Of a stretch of 64,000 bases of DNA, positions 28,501 through 42,021 are shown piece by piece. Both the position numbers and the translations under genes were made by a program. The DNA is from Lingula anatina (lineage: Eukaryota; Brachiopoda; Lingulata; Lingulida; Lingulidae): positions 140,823 through 204,822 of the forward strand of contig NW_019774792.1 of the NCBI RefSeq assembly GCF_001039355.2, given 5' to 3'. Positions within the stretch are counted from its first letter, which is position 1, and each line of letters begins with the position of its first letter. Below the pieces are notes generated by a model. The model was not told the origin of the DNA and searched no databases. It saw only the letters and a list, made by a program, of their open reading frames with translations.

Positions 28501-31500
28501 AGATGGAGGACATCGAATCAGTGTTTATAGACTGTTTTTCAGAGTCTCTTTCTTTTAATGTTTTCTCCCACTGTTCAATCTTGTCTTTCCTTTTCTTCTC
28601 CCGTTCTTGGTGCCTGATGAACTTTTGTTTTTGCCTCTCAATTTTTCTTTGCAATTTTACCATCCTTGGATCCACTCGCTTTGGATCATAAATTCTGTAG
28701 AGTTTTTCATCTACTTCTCCTGTTACTACTTTGCTACTCAAGGCATCAACAGTTGTATCCTCAGGAACAGACTGGATTGTTTCATCTGTCTCGTTAAACA
28801 CACTTACCAGTTGGTCTCCGGGGAGAAAATCGACCCTAGATGGTGAAGGTCTTGAAACAGGCTTATCTTTCTCCATCTTATGTCCCTGCTGTATTTGGTC
28901 ATCTTTCTGTTGATCAAATGTCTTCCCTTTTTCTAATGTTTTCTCTTTTGCCTTACGAGGAACATTTCGCTTTTTTTCCAATTCATAATTACTGCTGATA
29001 ACGGAGTCAATCATATCACCAGTCTTTTTCACTTCTTTTGCCCTTCCTTCTTTCTCTGCACACATTTTTTTCACCATGTGTTGCACTGGATTTTTCAAGA
29101 GGCTACTGAACTCACTCTTCTTCTGTGGGCCTCTCTGCTTGGCTTCCCCAGTTATTTCCTTGAATCTCTGCCACATTTCCTGGAGGTTGGAAGGCATATC
29201 AGACATATCACTTTCACTGTCAAGAGCTTCTTGCAGATGCTGAAGAGCACTCTTGTTCTTGTTGACTTCACTGCCACCTACTGACTGGATCTCCTGTGCT
29301 GAGCTAAAAAACAAACTGTAAGTAAGTCACCTGACAGGATGGCCATAAAATCTTTCACAGGGAGGAGTAAGGATGGAGGGGGGTAGCTCCATTCACTGGT
29401 CCAACTTACCAGAGGACAAAGTACTGGATGGTTAATATAAACGTTTGACAAGTGAAAATGGATATTGACTGTAAAAATTTGCATAGCATCTATCTTTTGA
29501 TAATTGGCTAAAAGTCCAGTTACCTTTAAAATTCATTTTGTTACTTTCCCAGTCAAACAGGTATAATCACTTTGAAAGGTACATTAAACACAATTAATTT
29601 ATGGAAATCACCTTTTATCCTGCATGTGCCCCTCAATGTGTTTATCACTGCTGATATCTGCCTCACTGTCTTCCTGCAATGAAATATTCTAATTGTAAGC
29701 ATTTTTGCTTCCTGTACAAAAAAAATTCTCCTTTAATTTTCAGATATAAAAACGTACTTTGGATTCTACAAGCCTCCTACTAGTATATGCATTTCAAGGT
29801 GATAAGAAGGCACAAGAGTGAGTAAGAAATTGGGAGAGTCACTGTTTGGGTCCATAAAAACAAGCTAATTTCCACTTCTATCAAAAAATATTTTGTCACA
29901 TTTCATTTAATATTCAATGTCAATAGTAACTATAAGTCTTTCTTTGATGATTTTAAAAATTATTTCTTTGACTGCAAATACCTAAAACATTCAAAATAAC
30001 AATCTCAAAATGACAATTTGTTTACTATAAATGAAGGAGAAAAATCATGTCATTTTCTATGTCAGAGTTAATGTGTTCTGATTCATTCAAATTTAAAAAC
30101 TGTATGGTCACACTATAGGAAGAACATTTGACTTTCATATAACATTGTCTTTTTCTTGCTAAATTTGTGAAAATGATAAAATGACACATTTTTTTTCAAA
30201 TTTAAATTCAGTTTAGGTATTTAATTACTTTTAAATGAAACTTCACCTCTGCCAAAAGAGGAGTAAGAGCATCTCCCCTTCCACCATCTCTCGTCTCCAC
30301 TGGGGATAAAGTCCGTCTTCCATGATACCTGCTGTCCACAGGTACACCAGAACCCCCTCTTTCTGAAGATGGCGTTTTGCTTTTGAGATCCGAAGGGTAG
30401 TCAATGAAAGACCTTGCTGGAAGCTTGTGGTAGTCTCTAGCATCCAGGACATCTTCTTTGTGAAGACTTCTCTGAAGAGGCCTGGAGTTGTGTCTGCTGT
30501 CACCTGGTTGATTGTCACCTTGATGTCCATCAACTTGACCATCTTGCTGTGCAGTTGGCCTCCCAGTAACAATCCTGGTGCTTTTTTCCTCTCCTCTGTG
30601 CACCTGTAAGACAAGAACACTTAGATAGTATGATATAACCTTCAAGTTATCATGTTTTATTCAAGCTCAAGAGAATGTCACTGGAGCTGCAATAAGTCAA
30701 GGCAATAAAAAGATCAATAATTCCATAGATGTACATTGTCAATTTCATGACTGATTCAAGAAGTTTGAAAGACATTTACTATTATAGCAAAAACAGATAC
30801 CACTGCTACTGTGTTTTCATATCAAATAGTCATATTTGAACATTTAAAGGTCACCTGAAAACTGGTCAAAAGATACTAGAATTGCATATCATGCAATGCC
30901 ACGAGATGCAAAGCAGTGAAGTTCATTAAAGAATTCTGGCCAGTGTTTTGATTTCTTTGCAGTGTCTTTAGGCCATAATAAAATCAATTTTTCACAAGAT
31001 GGAAAAGAACACACCTACTTGACCACTTCATTAAATACCAAATGCTAATTAAGTGAGAAATGGTGGAACAAAACACCCAACTGCTCTTCTGATGTCATCA
31101 ATCAATAATAGTGCTTGATCAATAAAACAAATAAATGATATAATAACAAACACTAACTTTTGGGAACTGAGATTAAAGGCTTAAAACTGGCAAAAATTGC
31201 CATGCAGTGCACATTTACACCCAGTGCTGTCAAAATAATCAATAGTACAACAAAGGCACATGCACATTTCGAATCAATAGCACTTAATCATTTCCAGATG
31301 AGTTAAAATGGAGGAGCTGTAAAAGGCTGACACAAAGTAAAACATGCGGACATCTTTCTATAGGTACATGGGCATTCTTCTTGTTGTTTTTTGGTTTGTG
31401 TAGGCTCCCTACATTTTGGTTAGTGTGAAATATTTGTTTTAAATGAGAAACTTTAAGCTGTTGGTTTCAACTTTTGTCATATCTTAAATAATGTACTAGT

Positions 31501-33304
31501 ACTAAAAGAGAATACTGAGCTAGTTTCAAATGAATGATCAATGTATTTACTCAATCACTGTTGGCAAATTCCAAGTATAAAAGCTTCACAGGTAACTGTA
31601 ACATAGATGCCCTTGTCTTTCACAGATCCAAGGTGCCAATAATCTGCAGCATCTTAACCATCACTGCATTACTATGGATAGCACAGCATTCTCAGTCTTC
31701 TCAACCACTGGCCAGGCTTACAGAAAACCATCATCCAGATTTCAAAGACAATCCTAAAGACGGGAGTTATCTCAAAGACCTGGGACAATCATCAGCAAGG
31801 ATTTTACAGAAGAAGACTTTAGTTACCATTCCCAAGATAATCCATCAGTACTGGCCTGATTACCACATTCCACCAAACACACAGTCCTGGATATCATCAT
31901 GGGAATCCAAGAACACGGACTGGCAGCACTGGTTCTGGACACAAGATGCTGTGGATAAGTTTTTCAAAAAGTTCTATCCCAGTTTTCAAAAAGAAATGTC
32001 TACTGCCAATAGTACCAAGCAGCACAGAATCATAAAGGAAGAGATAGTCCGGTATTTAATCATCTACGAGTTTGGTGGACTCTTTGCTGAACTTGACGTG
32101 GAGTGTTTACGACCTCTAAACAGAGCACTGGCTGGTAAAGTGTGTGTTCTAGCTGAGCAGCCGGCTGAACACGCACTTTTGTTTCAATATCCAACTGGGA
32201 GCAAACTGCTCAGCAGTGCTTTACTGATGTGCCGTCCACACCATCCTTTTTATAAGATGGTAATTGACAGTATCAAGGCAGGCACCACAGTGGACAGCAG
32301 TCCTGTAACTCTGAGCACACTGTACAACTCATATATGCAGAACCCACCAACCTTAAAGCTAGATTACATAAGCGTAGCACCAGCTAATCAGTTTAACCCA
32401 AGTTTTGATGTGCAGGCCACCCAAAACTTGCGAATCAGATGTGCAGAATCTAACAAAACTAAGCAAGAGGAAAAACTTTGCCAAAAACTTGTCAAGAGAA
32501 AATTCCAGAATGAGCCAATATGGCCCTCCTCCTACACAGACCACAAATGGCTGCCACATGATTATGACCATTCTCAGCCACAAGGACGTTACTCGAAGCA
32601 GAGCAAAACAGATGTCAGAAAATTTCTTAATGAGACTATTCTTCCCGCAGAAAAAATTGATGCACTTAACAGCAGATAAATAACTTACTCACATTTTTTG
32701 TATATAAGAAGCCAAAATTGACAAGTATTTTGACATACAGCATAAAGATTTTGTCTCCTTTGTTTTTTTCTTGAAAATTTTAATTTCTTTTAAATTTTAT
32801 TTTAATCTTTAAGATTATGTACATAAAGTAAGGCATTGATAACTGACAATTGTTTTCACCTCAGAAAACAGAAGTCTATTTTTTAATTTAAACAAATAAA
32901 TACTGGATGACAGCATATAAAAAAGAGTAACTTTGACTAAAGAATGTTATTTAATTTCTTTTTCATGTATCTACAGCTGATTTGGACAGCAGTTGCTTAT
33001 TTGTTCATTACAAATAATTGCAGCCATGACTTTTAAGCTGCATTTTCAAATAACATGGACTATGAGAAATGAATTTACAACGTCTATATATAACTTAACA
33101 ACTTCTATAAATCATTTATTATCTTATTCATTTATCTAAATATCATATTTATAAATAATTAGCTAAATTTGTCATGTTAGATCCTTTTAAAACAAAACAT
33201 AAATAACAATCCATGATGAACACAGCAAACAGTCAGAAGTGAAAAATATACAACTGTTGGCATCAATCAAGAAGACTATCACACATATGCAAGTGCACAT
33301 GTAT

Positions 33305-33339
<35 letters not shown>

Positions 33340-36300
33340 AAAAATTATTAAAAAATTATGGTCTTTACACTTCAACCTACCACTGTGTCCCTCTCATCTA
33401 TGGTGCCTAACACTGGACCTGGGGATGGGGATGGGGATCTTGACTTCGGAGAGATACGGTTTCCGTATATTCCACGTGCATGCTTGGGTGCCACATCCTT
33501 CCTGGATCCTAGAAGATGTGGTGGAAGGCTGGGACCTAATGCATCATCTGAACCTGGAGAGATAAATTACAATATTAAACAAATGGTAAAACTATGAATT
33601 CTACAGTCATCCAAAAAGGAGATGTATCTTATAGCCACAGTAGGGAACACATGTTCAAACAACCGAATTCAAATATTTTGTAATTTCTGTGTACTTGTAG
33701 CTTAAAATCACATGTAAGATGAATATACTCTATTCAAACATGAATTAAAAATCTTCACTTCAACAATTTAACAAATGTCAAAAACTGGAAATTTAACAAT
33801 AATTCAAGTTAAAAAAAAATTTAAATAAGAGAGCAGATGTTTTCTCACCTGTGTGAGTACTTTCCAAGGTGGTTTCGCTGTGTGCTACAGATAACCCGGA
33901 ATCTTCCACACCACTTTCTACATAGTACAGCTCCTCACTACCATGAGGCCTGAAAATATACATCCAAGTTATAGATCAATGTATGATTTTTTTCATATGT
34001 GAGAGTAGGTGCTGGAAACATTCCTTTAAAGCTTGTAGATAGCCACTAGAAATAGTAATATACAAAACCTCATTATTTGATCTTTAAACTACACCTAACC
34101 ATCTTTATGGCAAAGTATTAAAAATTATTGTTCCCATGGCAAGGCCTCACCTATATGGCCTGAGAGCTGGGGAGGTACTCCTTGACCTCCTACTGGCATC
34201 CCCTACAGAAAATCTCATTTGCTGACCTAGAGTTGGACTCCACGATCTTCTGTGAAAATCTCCACCTGAAACAAATTCAATTAAGTGCTTGTCAATGAAT
34301 TTGTGAAAATGAGTCTTAAGGACCAATTTCCAAAAAAAAACTATCGTTCTATGTAGATCTATCCAATTCCACTGGGACTCTCACTGAATGCAATCAGATT
34401 AACAGATTAGCATGCCTCCTCCTGGCATTAAGAAGAATACAGAAAAGATGGTGATTTAACGAGCACACCTCAGAAAAAATAATATCTGACACATACAACG
34501 GAAAAAACACAAAGACAAAGCATTACTCATTTGAACATTTTTTGTTTTTGATCAGTTAATCACCTAGCACACATGCCTCTCATCCCTTACCTGTTCTCAC
34601 GTGTTGTCTCTCAACTGGTCTCACTGCGAGCTCAAAGTGCCTTTCTACATTTGGTATTCTTTTTCCACCAGTATATACTGGGGACATTCTACCCATTCTG
34701 TGACCATTTTCTTTAGGCTCTGGACTTGTACTTCTAGTTCGGTGAACATTTCTGGAGACTGGTGATGGTGTCCGTATTCTTGCCCTGACATCATGTCCTC
34801 TTGACCCAGTTGTCATTTCATTGGACTTTCGTTTCAAGTCACAGCCATCAGACACCTTTGACTGGACTACAGGTTTTCTTGATTGCAATGGAGAAGCAGA
34901 CCTCATGAATCTTTTATCATCCTGCATTTGTTCCTGTCTCACTGAGCCCAAAGAACTGCTGCCCCTGGCAGAGGTCTTTAATTGGCTGTAACATAAAAAA
35001 ATATTTTCGAAGCATAAAAACATACAAAGCTCATTGCCTTGACAGTAAATAAATGTCTTTTGGCATGCATGGATTAAAATTAAGAAATTCACAATAACCG
35101 ATCTCAAATTACTTCAGTAACTTACCTGGTAGCTCTCTGACTAAATGCTCTGTGATCACCTGACTGCTCTTCTTCCCATGCAGTTCTCCTCCTTTCAGAG
35201 TGGCCCTCAGCAGAGTGTCGGTTTGGTACAGGGCTCCTTAAAAGAACAAACAATGCTCATGTATTATGTGGAAAAGTTTTATGCTCTTGATTTCACTTTA
35301 ATGTTCTTTACTTCATAAAAAAACTTAACTATCATTACTTACAGTAAGATTTATGCATGCGTATCATTTTTTGACAAAAATCAAAGGCAAAAAAAAAAAA
35401 AATAAATAAAAAATGAGAGTAGGAGACTATCTATCTTAGAGTTTTGAAAATTAAGAAATCTTATTAGAAAAGCAGAAAAAAAGAAAAAAAAATACAAAAA
35501 TAAATAAAACAAAATGAATTAATGGAAATAAATAAACTGTTGCAACCTACATTGCCTTCATGGTCTGTTCCCTAAGGGGGTCACTTTGAGCCCTCTGCTG
35601 GTGTTCAATACCATCACCCACATGCACAAGCCTGCGGATTTGGTCCTTGTTCCCTGCTTTCTTGTCCTGAGCAGTGACCACAGAGGGAATGGGTGCATAG
35701 CCTGCTTCTGACCTATGTCCAGAATAACTGGGTTCTGACCTGCGGCCACCTTGAGGGGTTTTACTCCTCAGATCTGGTGGATATTCAATGTAACTTCTAT
35801 TGTCAACAGAGCCTATATTAGATTGTCTATCTGAAATTTGTCGCTTCTCCAGATCCCTCCTTTGAACTTTACCAAAGTCTCTGTTCTCCTGTTGTTGAAT
35901 TCTGTTGTCAGTGTACAATCTTGGTACAACAGGTGCCTGGAAGGCTTGTCTTATCATAGCCTTAGCAGCTTTTTCTGTTATAAACTTCTCTGCGTCTGAT
36001 GGCGAATTTTGCAAAAAGGATTCGTCTTCAAAAAGCTCATCCCTGTAAGCATGTATTCCAAGATGATCCCCAGGAGACATATTTTTTTGTGAGGGGGTCT
36101 GCATCAGGCTTTTATCAAAGCGCTGCCTGGCTGCTTTCTCTAACTGAGCTGCAAGTAAAGTTGTGGCTGTGTTAAATGCAGTGAATGGGCCAGCTGCCAT
36201 TGGAGTTAGTGTGAAGTCACTTTGCTGTGACAAAGGTCCAGAGCTGAGCTGACTAAGACCATTTCCACCTTCGCTGAGGCTGTACACAGGGATCTGTGTA

Positions 36301-39300
36301 GGAATCTGTTGATTGTCACTCTCTAGAAGACTTTCAGACCTGGAAGTTTCTGATTTTTCTGAAGATTCTTCATCTTTTCTCCCTCCTCTAATTTCACTGT
36401 CCCCAGGAGTAGCGCTCTTTAAATCAGATGGATACTGAATGTATGATCTAGCCATCTCTGCTTTGTTCTGAGACAATAGCTGTTCTTCCTCTTCCTCCAC
36501 CTCCTGTAGTATTTGCTGGACCTGTTTCTGTGGTGATTCTGCACCCAAGAGTACCCCAACACGGCGAGCAAGGCTATCAGTGCTGCCATAATGATCATCT
36601 TTTTGTGAAGTTATAGCTCCTGTGGCGAGTATTTCACCTTCCTCAGTGATAACAGCATCATGGACTACCCTTTCATAGTTGTCCCCGGAAGCAGGATTCT
36701 TAACATCAGCTCTCATTGAACTGGTACCCTCCGGTTCTGACCTATTAAAGGAAGCATAACTGCCAGGCAACTGGCTATCAGGCAGAGAAACCTCCTTCAG
36801 TGTACCAAGAAATCTACCATCCCCCTCATCATAGCCCAGGTCAGCACCATAATCCCAGAGGAGTTTCTTACTTCTGGGTGCCCCTGCCAGACCACTGCTC
36901 GACTCCTGGCTTGAATCCTTGGATTTCTCTGTGGGTTCTTCTTCATGCTGAGTGCTCTGTTCTTCAGGGGACATGTGGGGTCTGATGTACTTGTCATAAA
37001 GGTCTTCTTCATCCTGGTGTGACTGCTGCAGTTGCTGCTGTATATCATTAAGTTCCTGCTCCAATACTTCATAGTCCACCTCTTGTGACAGGTACTGCTG
37101 GGGTACAGGCACTTGTGTTAAAGGAATCTGTGTCAGCAGATCCTGTGACAGAGGCAAGTCTACAGGGGCAGCTTCACCATCTAAGTGCTTAGTATTAGAC
37201 AGTATTGCTTGCACTCTGTTTGACAAGGAGTCTGTACTTTGGACACTCTGCATACTACTGGTCCTCTGCAATCCTACCATTTGCCGTGGCACAGGATCAT
37301 CTTGAAAGGTCTCAGCAGCCAGCCCCCTGGAGGCATTAAAATTGGATTTTTCATTAGATTTCCTATCCTTTGTAACATCAGTGGGTCCTGTTGTATCCTC
37401 ACTGATGCCAGAACCCATAGGAAGAGACACACTGTGCGAAAGGCTTCCATACGAAATAGGACTGGAGTGTGCCTCACCATGGGAGAATTCGGCACCCTGT
37501 AGAATGCTTTGAATCCTAACTGATAATGGGTCAGAAACTCTATCACTCGGACCATATGGAGGCAAATCTTTGGGAGACATATTTGTTTTCCTTGCTTTTT
37601 CCATCAGGACACTTTTCGTGCTAACTGAACTGTTGTCAGATCTTGAACTCCCTGGTCTCAGAGCACTGAAACCTCTCTCACCTAAAGACCCACTCAGCCT
37701 AGGGTGAGGAAGTTCATCATACACAGTACTTGTAGTGCTGCGTGGACTGATAACATCTGCCACTGGTGAGGGCCCATGTTTTTTAGCATGTACCCTAGCT
37801 GCTTGCCCAAAGTTTGTAATGTCGTCCAAAGTGCCTTTTCCATTATTTGTTTCACCTTTGACTCCATCAGATTTGGATGTTGCTGGCGGTGATGACCTGA
37901 CAGTTGAAGGAGCACTGGCAGTACTAAGAGGTAGTGATTTCACAACCTCCTCGCCATATGGGTCTTCCATCTCAAAATCTGCCCCTCTTAGCAGTAATTC
38001 GACTCGTCTGGCCAAGGAGTCTTGGCTCTGTGTACTGCCTGAAGATGGCTGACTGAGCCCCTGTGTTGCAGGCTGGGAGAGGGGCTGGGAAAGAGGCTGT
38101 GATAAGGTTTCTTGTGATGGAGGTAAAGTCAATTGATCTGAAACAACTGACGTGATGGTTTCTTGAGAATCTGGGAGTTCAGAGGTATGAGGCACTGGTG
38201 ATCTGCCTTCTTTGCTTCTGGATCTTTCAGTTTCAATTTCAGAAGTTTTTGATGATCGCGATGATGAGGCACTCAGTAACTGATCCCGCTCTTCCACTGA
38301 TATGTAGTCAACTCCTGCACTGCGAATGACCTCACTCACATCTGAACTTTCTGAGCTGGTACTTTTCTTTTCAACTGACTCACTGGTACTCAAGGAACTT
38401 TGGGAGCTGCAACTTCTCTTGCTAGTGGCATCAGTGGTGTTCACAGACCCACTCCTAAGCTCTGCAGGATAGTAAATGTAAGAGGCCAGAGGCTTTACAT
38501 CAGACTTGGACATGTTGTCTGGGGCATCCTTTGAAGAAGTGAAACCTCCATCAGCAACATCTGAATGAACCGTGTCTTGTCTGCTAATAATCCTCATCTG
38601 ATCACCATCCTCATCTATTGCCTCAGCTGAGGCAGCACCTTCACTTTGATCAATTCTTCCACTATTGTCTGATGAGACACCCCATGACACACGCTTCTGT
38701 GGGCCAGTGCCTTTTGAAAGAGGCTTTTCCTGCTCAACAACAGCTATAGGTAAACCAATGTCATGATCTGCCCTTAAAGGGATCTGTCCAGCCCTGGCTG
38801 GGTTAGTAGTGCCAATGCTTAGTATTCCACTACCCCCTGTAGTAAGGCCTTGGGAGTACTTCTTCAGTTCAACACCTGAAGTCTTTGGAGGGCTTTTTAT
38901 CTGAGCTATGGGATCAACTAGGCCAACTACATAAGGTGTGGACTGACTAATTGGCTTTTGTTCTGTAAAGACCAAGGAGTCACTTATCATGCTGAAGGGG
39001 TACCTGCTATGGCTGAAGGCCACAGAGTCCTCTTCCAGCCCATGGTTTGGTTGAGGGGGCTCCTCTTGAGGTGGAGAAGCTTGGAGATACATGTTAGGAA
39101 GGACACTGACATTGGCCTGTTCCTCCCCTGCTAATCTTGGATGCTTGACTGGAGGCTCTTCTTGGGAACCATGATCAGAGTCTTCAGAATGGACATTTCT
39201 GAGTTGGTTCTCCCCTTCAACTGCCTTGACAACTGTGCTTTTGTTGGGTTCAGGCTCTTTCAACAATCCTTCATTTTCAAAAGGCTCTTCAACCTTGCCT

Positions 39301-41967
39301 CTAGTACCAATAACATCTATTTGGGGCCCTATTTGTGGAAGCAAATGCTGAAGGTTCCCCTCTCCATTGGAGCCAGTGTGAAAGGTGCCACTGGACCTCC
39401 AAGAACTGTCACTTTCTGACCTCTGTGAGTATCTCCCACTCAGTGCCTGATAATCATCTTGCTCATTACCACCATCCCCTGACTCACGTGGTGTGGATTC
39501 CTCATCACTGACTGGCTGCTGGGACAATGAAAACCTTCCACTTATGAAATCTGATGATACTTCTGCAATGAGATTCTTGACTTCACTTCCAACAAATTCA
39601 GCTGCAGCCATTTCTTCAAGAGGATGCTGTGAAAGTGAATCTAGAAGAAATGAATATGGAAATATAGTAAATTATCAAAATTATCTCCAAGCAAGGTGTT
39701 AGCTGTCGAGCCGTCTTTTAGATGCCCTGTTTTTGACTCAGATAACCAAAATTTTATTGCAACAGTTTACACAATATTAGTCCAAAACTTGTTTAACAGT
39801 TATTATTATTATTATTGACAAAATAAACTGCTTTCACTACCTCACGTCTTCTCGTGATGCATCCCGGAAAATTGAGAAAAAGTTACTTAAAATATCGGCC
39901 TAATCTCCAAACAGTCTGCTGTGCCCTCGATGAGCTTGAAGAGTTCTAAGGGCATGAATTACTCAATGACAACAATGTTCGAGTAGTCTTCAATCATTTC
40001 AAAGGTTATATAAGTGACCAAGGACTGCACTTGACTAGTTAATCTCCAATCACTAAATCATATCATACGCTGTTTGAAATATAATTTCTTTATACAAAGT
40101 CAAGTTAAAATTTACCTAATAAATTGTAGAAAGAGAAGTATATCAAAGTATAGAACTTTAATGACCAGAAATTTTCCTTTGCACCATTTTACTTTTCTAC
40201 AATAAACGGGCTGCAATATATGATGAACATGATGAAACACTAATCATTTTAAACAGCAAAATAGTTTCACCACTACTAGGTCTGCAATTTTAATGTAATG
40301 ATATTTACACCAAAACAAAAATAGCAGGTAAGGGGGGAGGGGTGTACAGACATTCTAGCTCCACAGTTGTAAAGTAATTGCTTTCAGGTAATAAAATTTT
40401 GTATATTTTGCCATGTCTTGTCACCCTGAGCTTCAGAGCTAACTTGACACTAACCTTTTCACTGTAGCCTATCTCCATCGTGTCAAGTAACCTCTGACCA
40501 GATTCGAGTGCCCCCGCCGCCCGCCAATCAAATTTAAAGCCCGCACTCAATGACTCATTAAACGATCTAGCCAATGAACGCGAACGAGTCAAAGCGCGCT
40601 TTGTTCAAATCCGGACCAATCAAAGATAAGGCTGAATATCAGGGACTTGCCGTAACCTGTGGGCAGCACGCAAAATACATCATCCCTCAGTAGATAATGA
40701 TGCAGGGCATCATACTGCTCTGGTTTCAATTCCGATATACTCCATGCTTTCTTTGTGTACGGTTATGCAATCGGAACTACTCGGATGTTTCCGCACTCGA
40801 CAATAACTATGTTGTTAGTATGGAGCTTGCGGAATCAGCCGAGGATTGCCGATTGACGATCAACCAATCAGCGTTTTCACCAAACTTTGGTGAAAAATTT
40901 TGAAACATGGATTCGATTGGCTTATATAAACTAGGTCAAACTATTTTCNNNNNNNNNNNNNNNNNNNNNNNNNNNNNNNNNNNNNNNNTGTCTTGTGTCC
41001 TAACTTGTGGAAATCTATACACAGCTAGAAGATAATGTCAAACAAAACACTATGAAGTAGTTGATGTCTGTTTTATTTCTGTAGTATTTCTATTATAATG
41101 CTAATATAAATTTGTGAAGAAAAAACCTGGTATACTTGTCTACATTTGCTAATCATGAAGACAGTTTCATCTAGACTAGATCTAACTCGTTTCAGTCATG
41201 TGCTTTTTTTTTTTTGGTGACAAGTAGTCATGGTCTGCGATAGGCTAATTCTGCCACGTGGTCCTATTTGTCCCCCATTTATACCTTTTAGGGCGCTGGC
41301 AATCACATACATACAATATGATGTAACAGCTCTCTGTATTTCGCAAAATGTGAGCACTGACGTCATCCAGGGTGTAATCTGTGATTGATATTTTAGAAGA
41401 ATAAAAGAAATTTTCCCATTAAAAAAAAATAAATAAACAATGATATTTACTAAATTAACTGTGTTTTTTAAATAAAAATTTTATGCTTCTTGATTTTTTG
41501 ACTTGTTTATCTCAATCATAAACTCCAATTTAAAGAATATTTTGTACCTGATGTTTTTGTGTTTTGTTTCCTTTCTTCAACAGTTGTACCACTGGAATAA
41601 GTTGGTGATAACTGGAAGTGATCTTCTTCGCGACTGTCATGAAAATCAACTGGTCCAATCTGAAAAATAACATTATGCACATACACCCTATTTCCATAGA
41701 TTTTTAGATCGATCTATCCCTGTGGGGAGTCTCACTAGATTACTGTCAGCTTGGCCAGCTTAAGCGTCTGTCCCGCCTACTAAAAGATGTAAGGGGGTAA
41801 TTAACTATGGTGCCCGCTCGGCTGACTGCAATTTAGCGTGAACCCCCAGGGAGTTAGGTCGATCTAAAACTTATCTTTCGATCGATCTTAATCTCTGGGA
41901 AAGCACCCATATACTCAAATATACTGGCATTTTCAGGAAAAAATTGATACTGTCCCAATCCATCCAA

Positions 41968-42021
<54 letters not shown>

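Noticed and set aside
27735-28913. Several open frames on the plus strand opposite an ALMS1 exon.
   Set aside because: They are antisense shadows of a long coding exon whose minus frame is well supported.
35558-39419. Multiple other-frame open frames over the 4.1-kb ALMS1 exon.
   Set aside because: They are alternate-frame shadows of a 1,354-codon frame.
40305-40592. A 95-codon minus frame in ALMS1 intron 2, possibly an alternative first exon.
   Set aside because: The internal ATG followed by a gttagt donor gives the wrong phase for the large exon, and the protein matches nothing known. It may still be untranslated leader.
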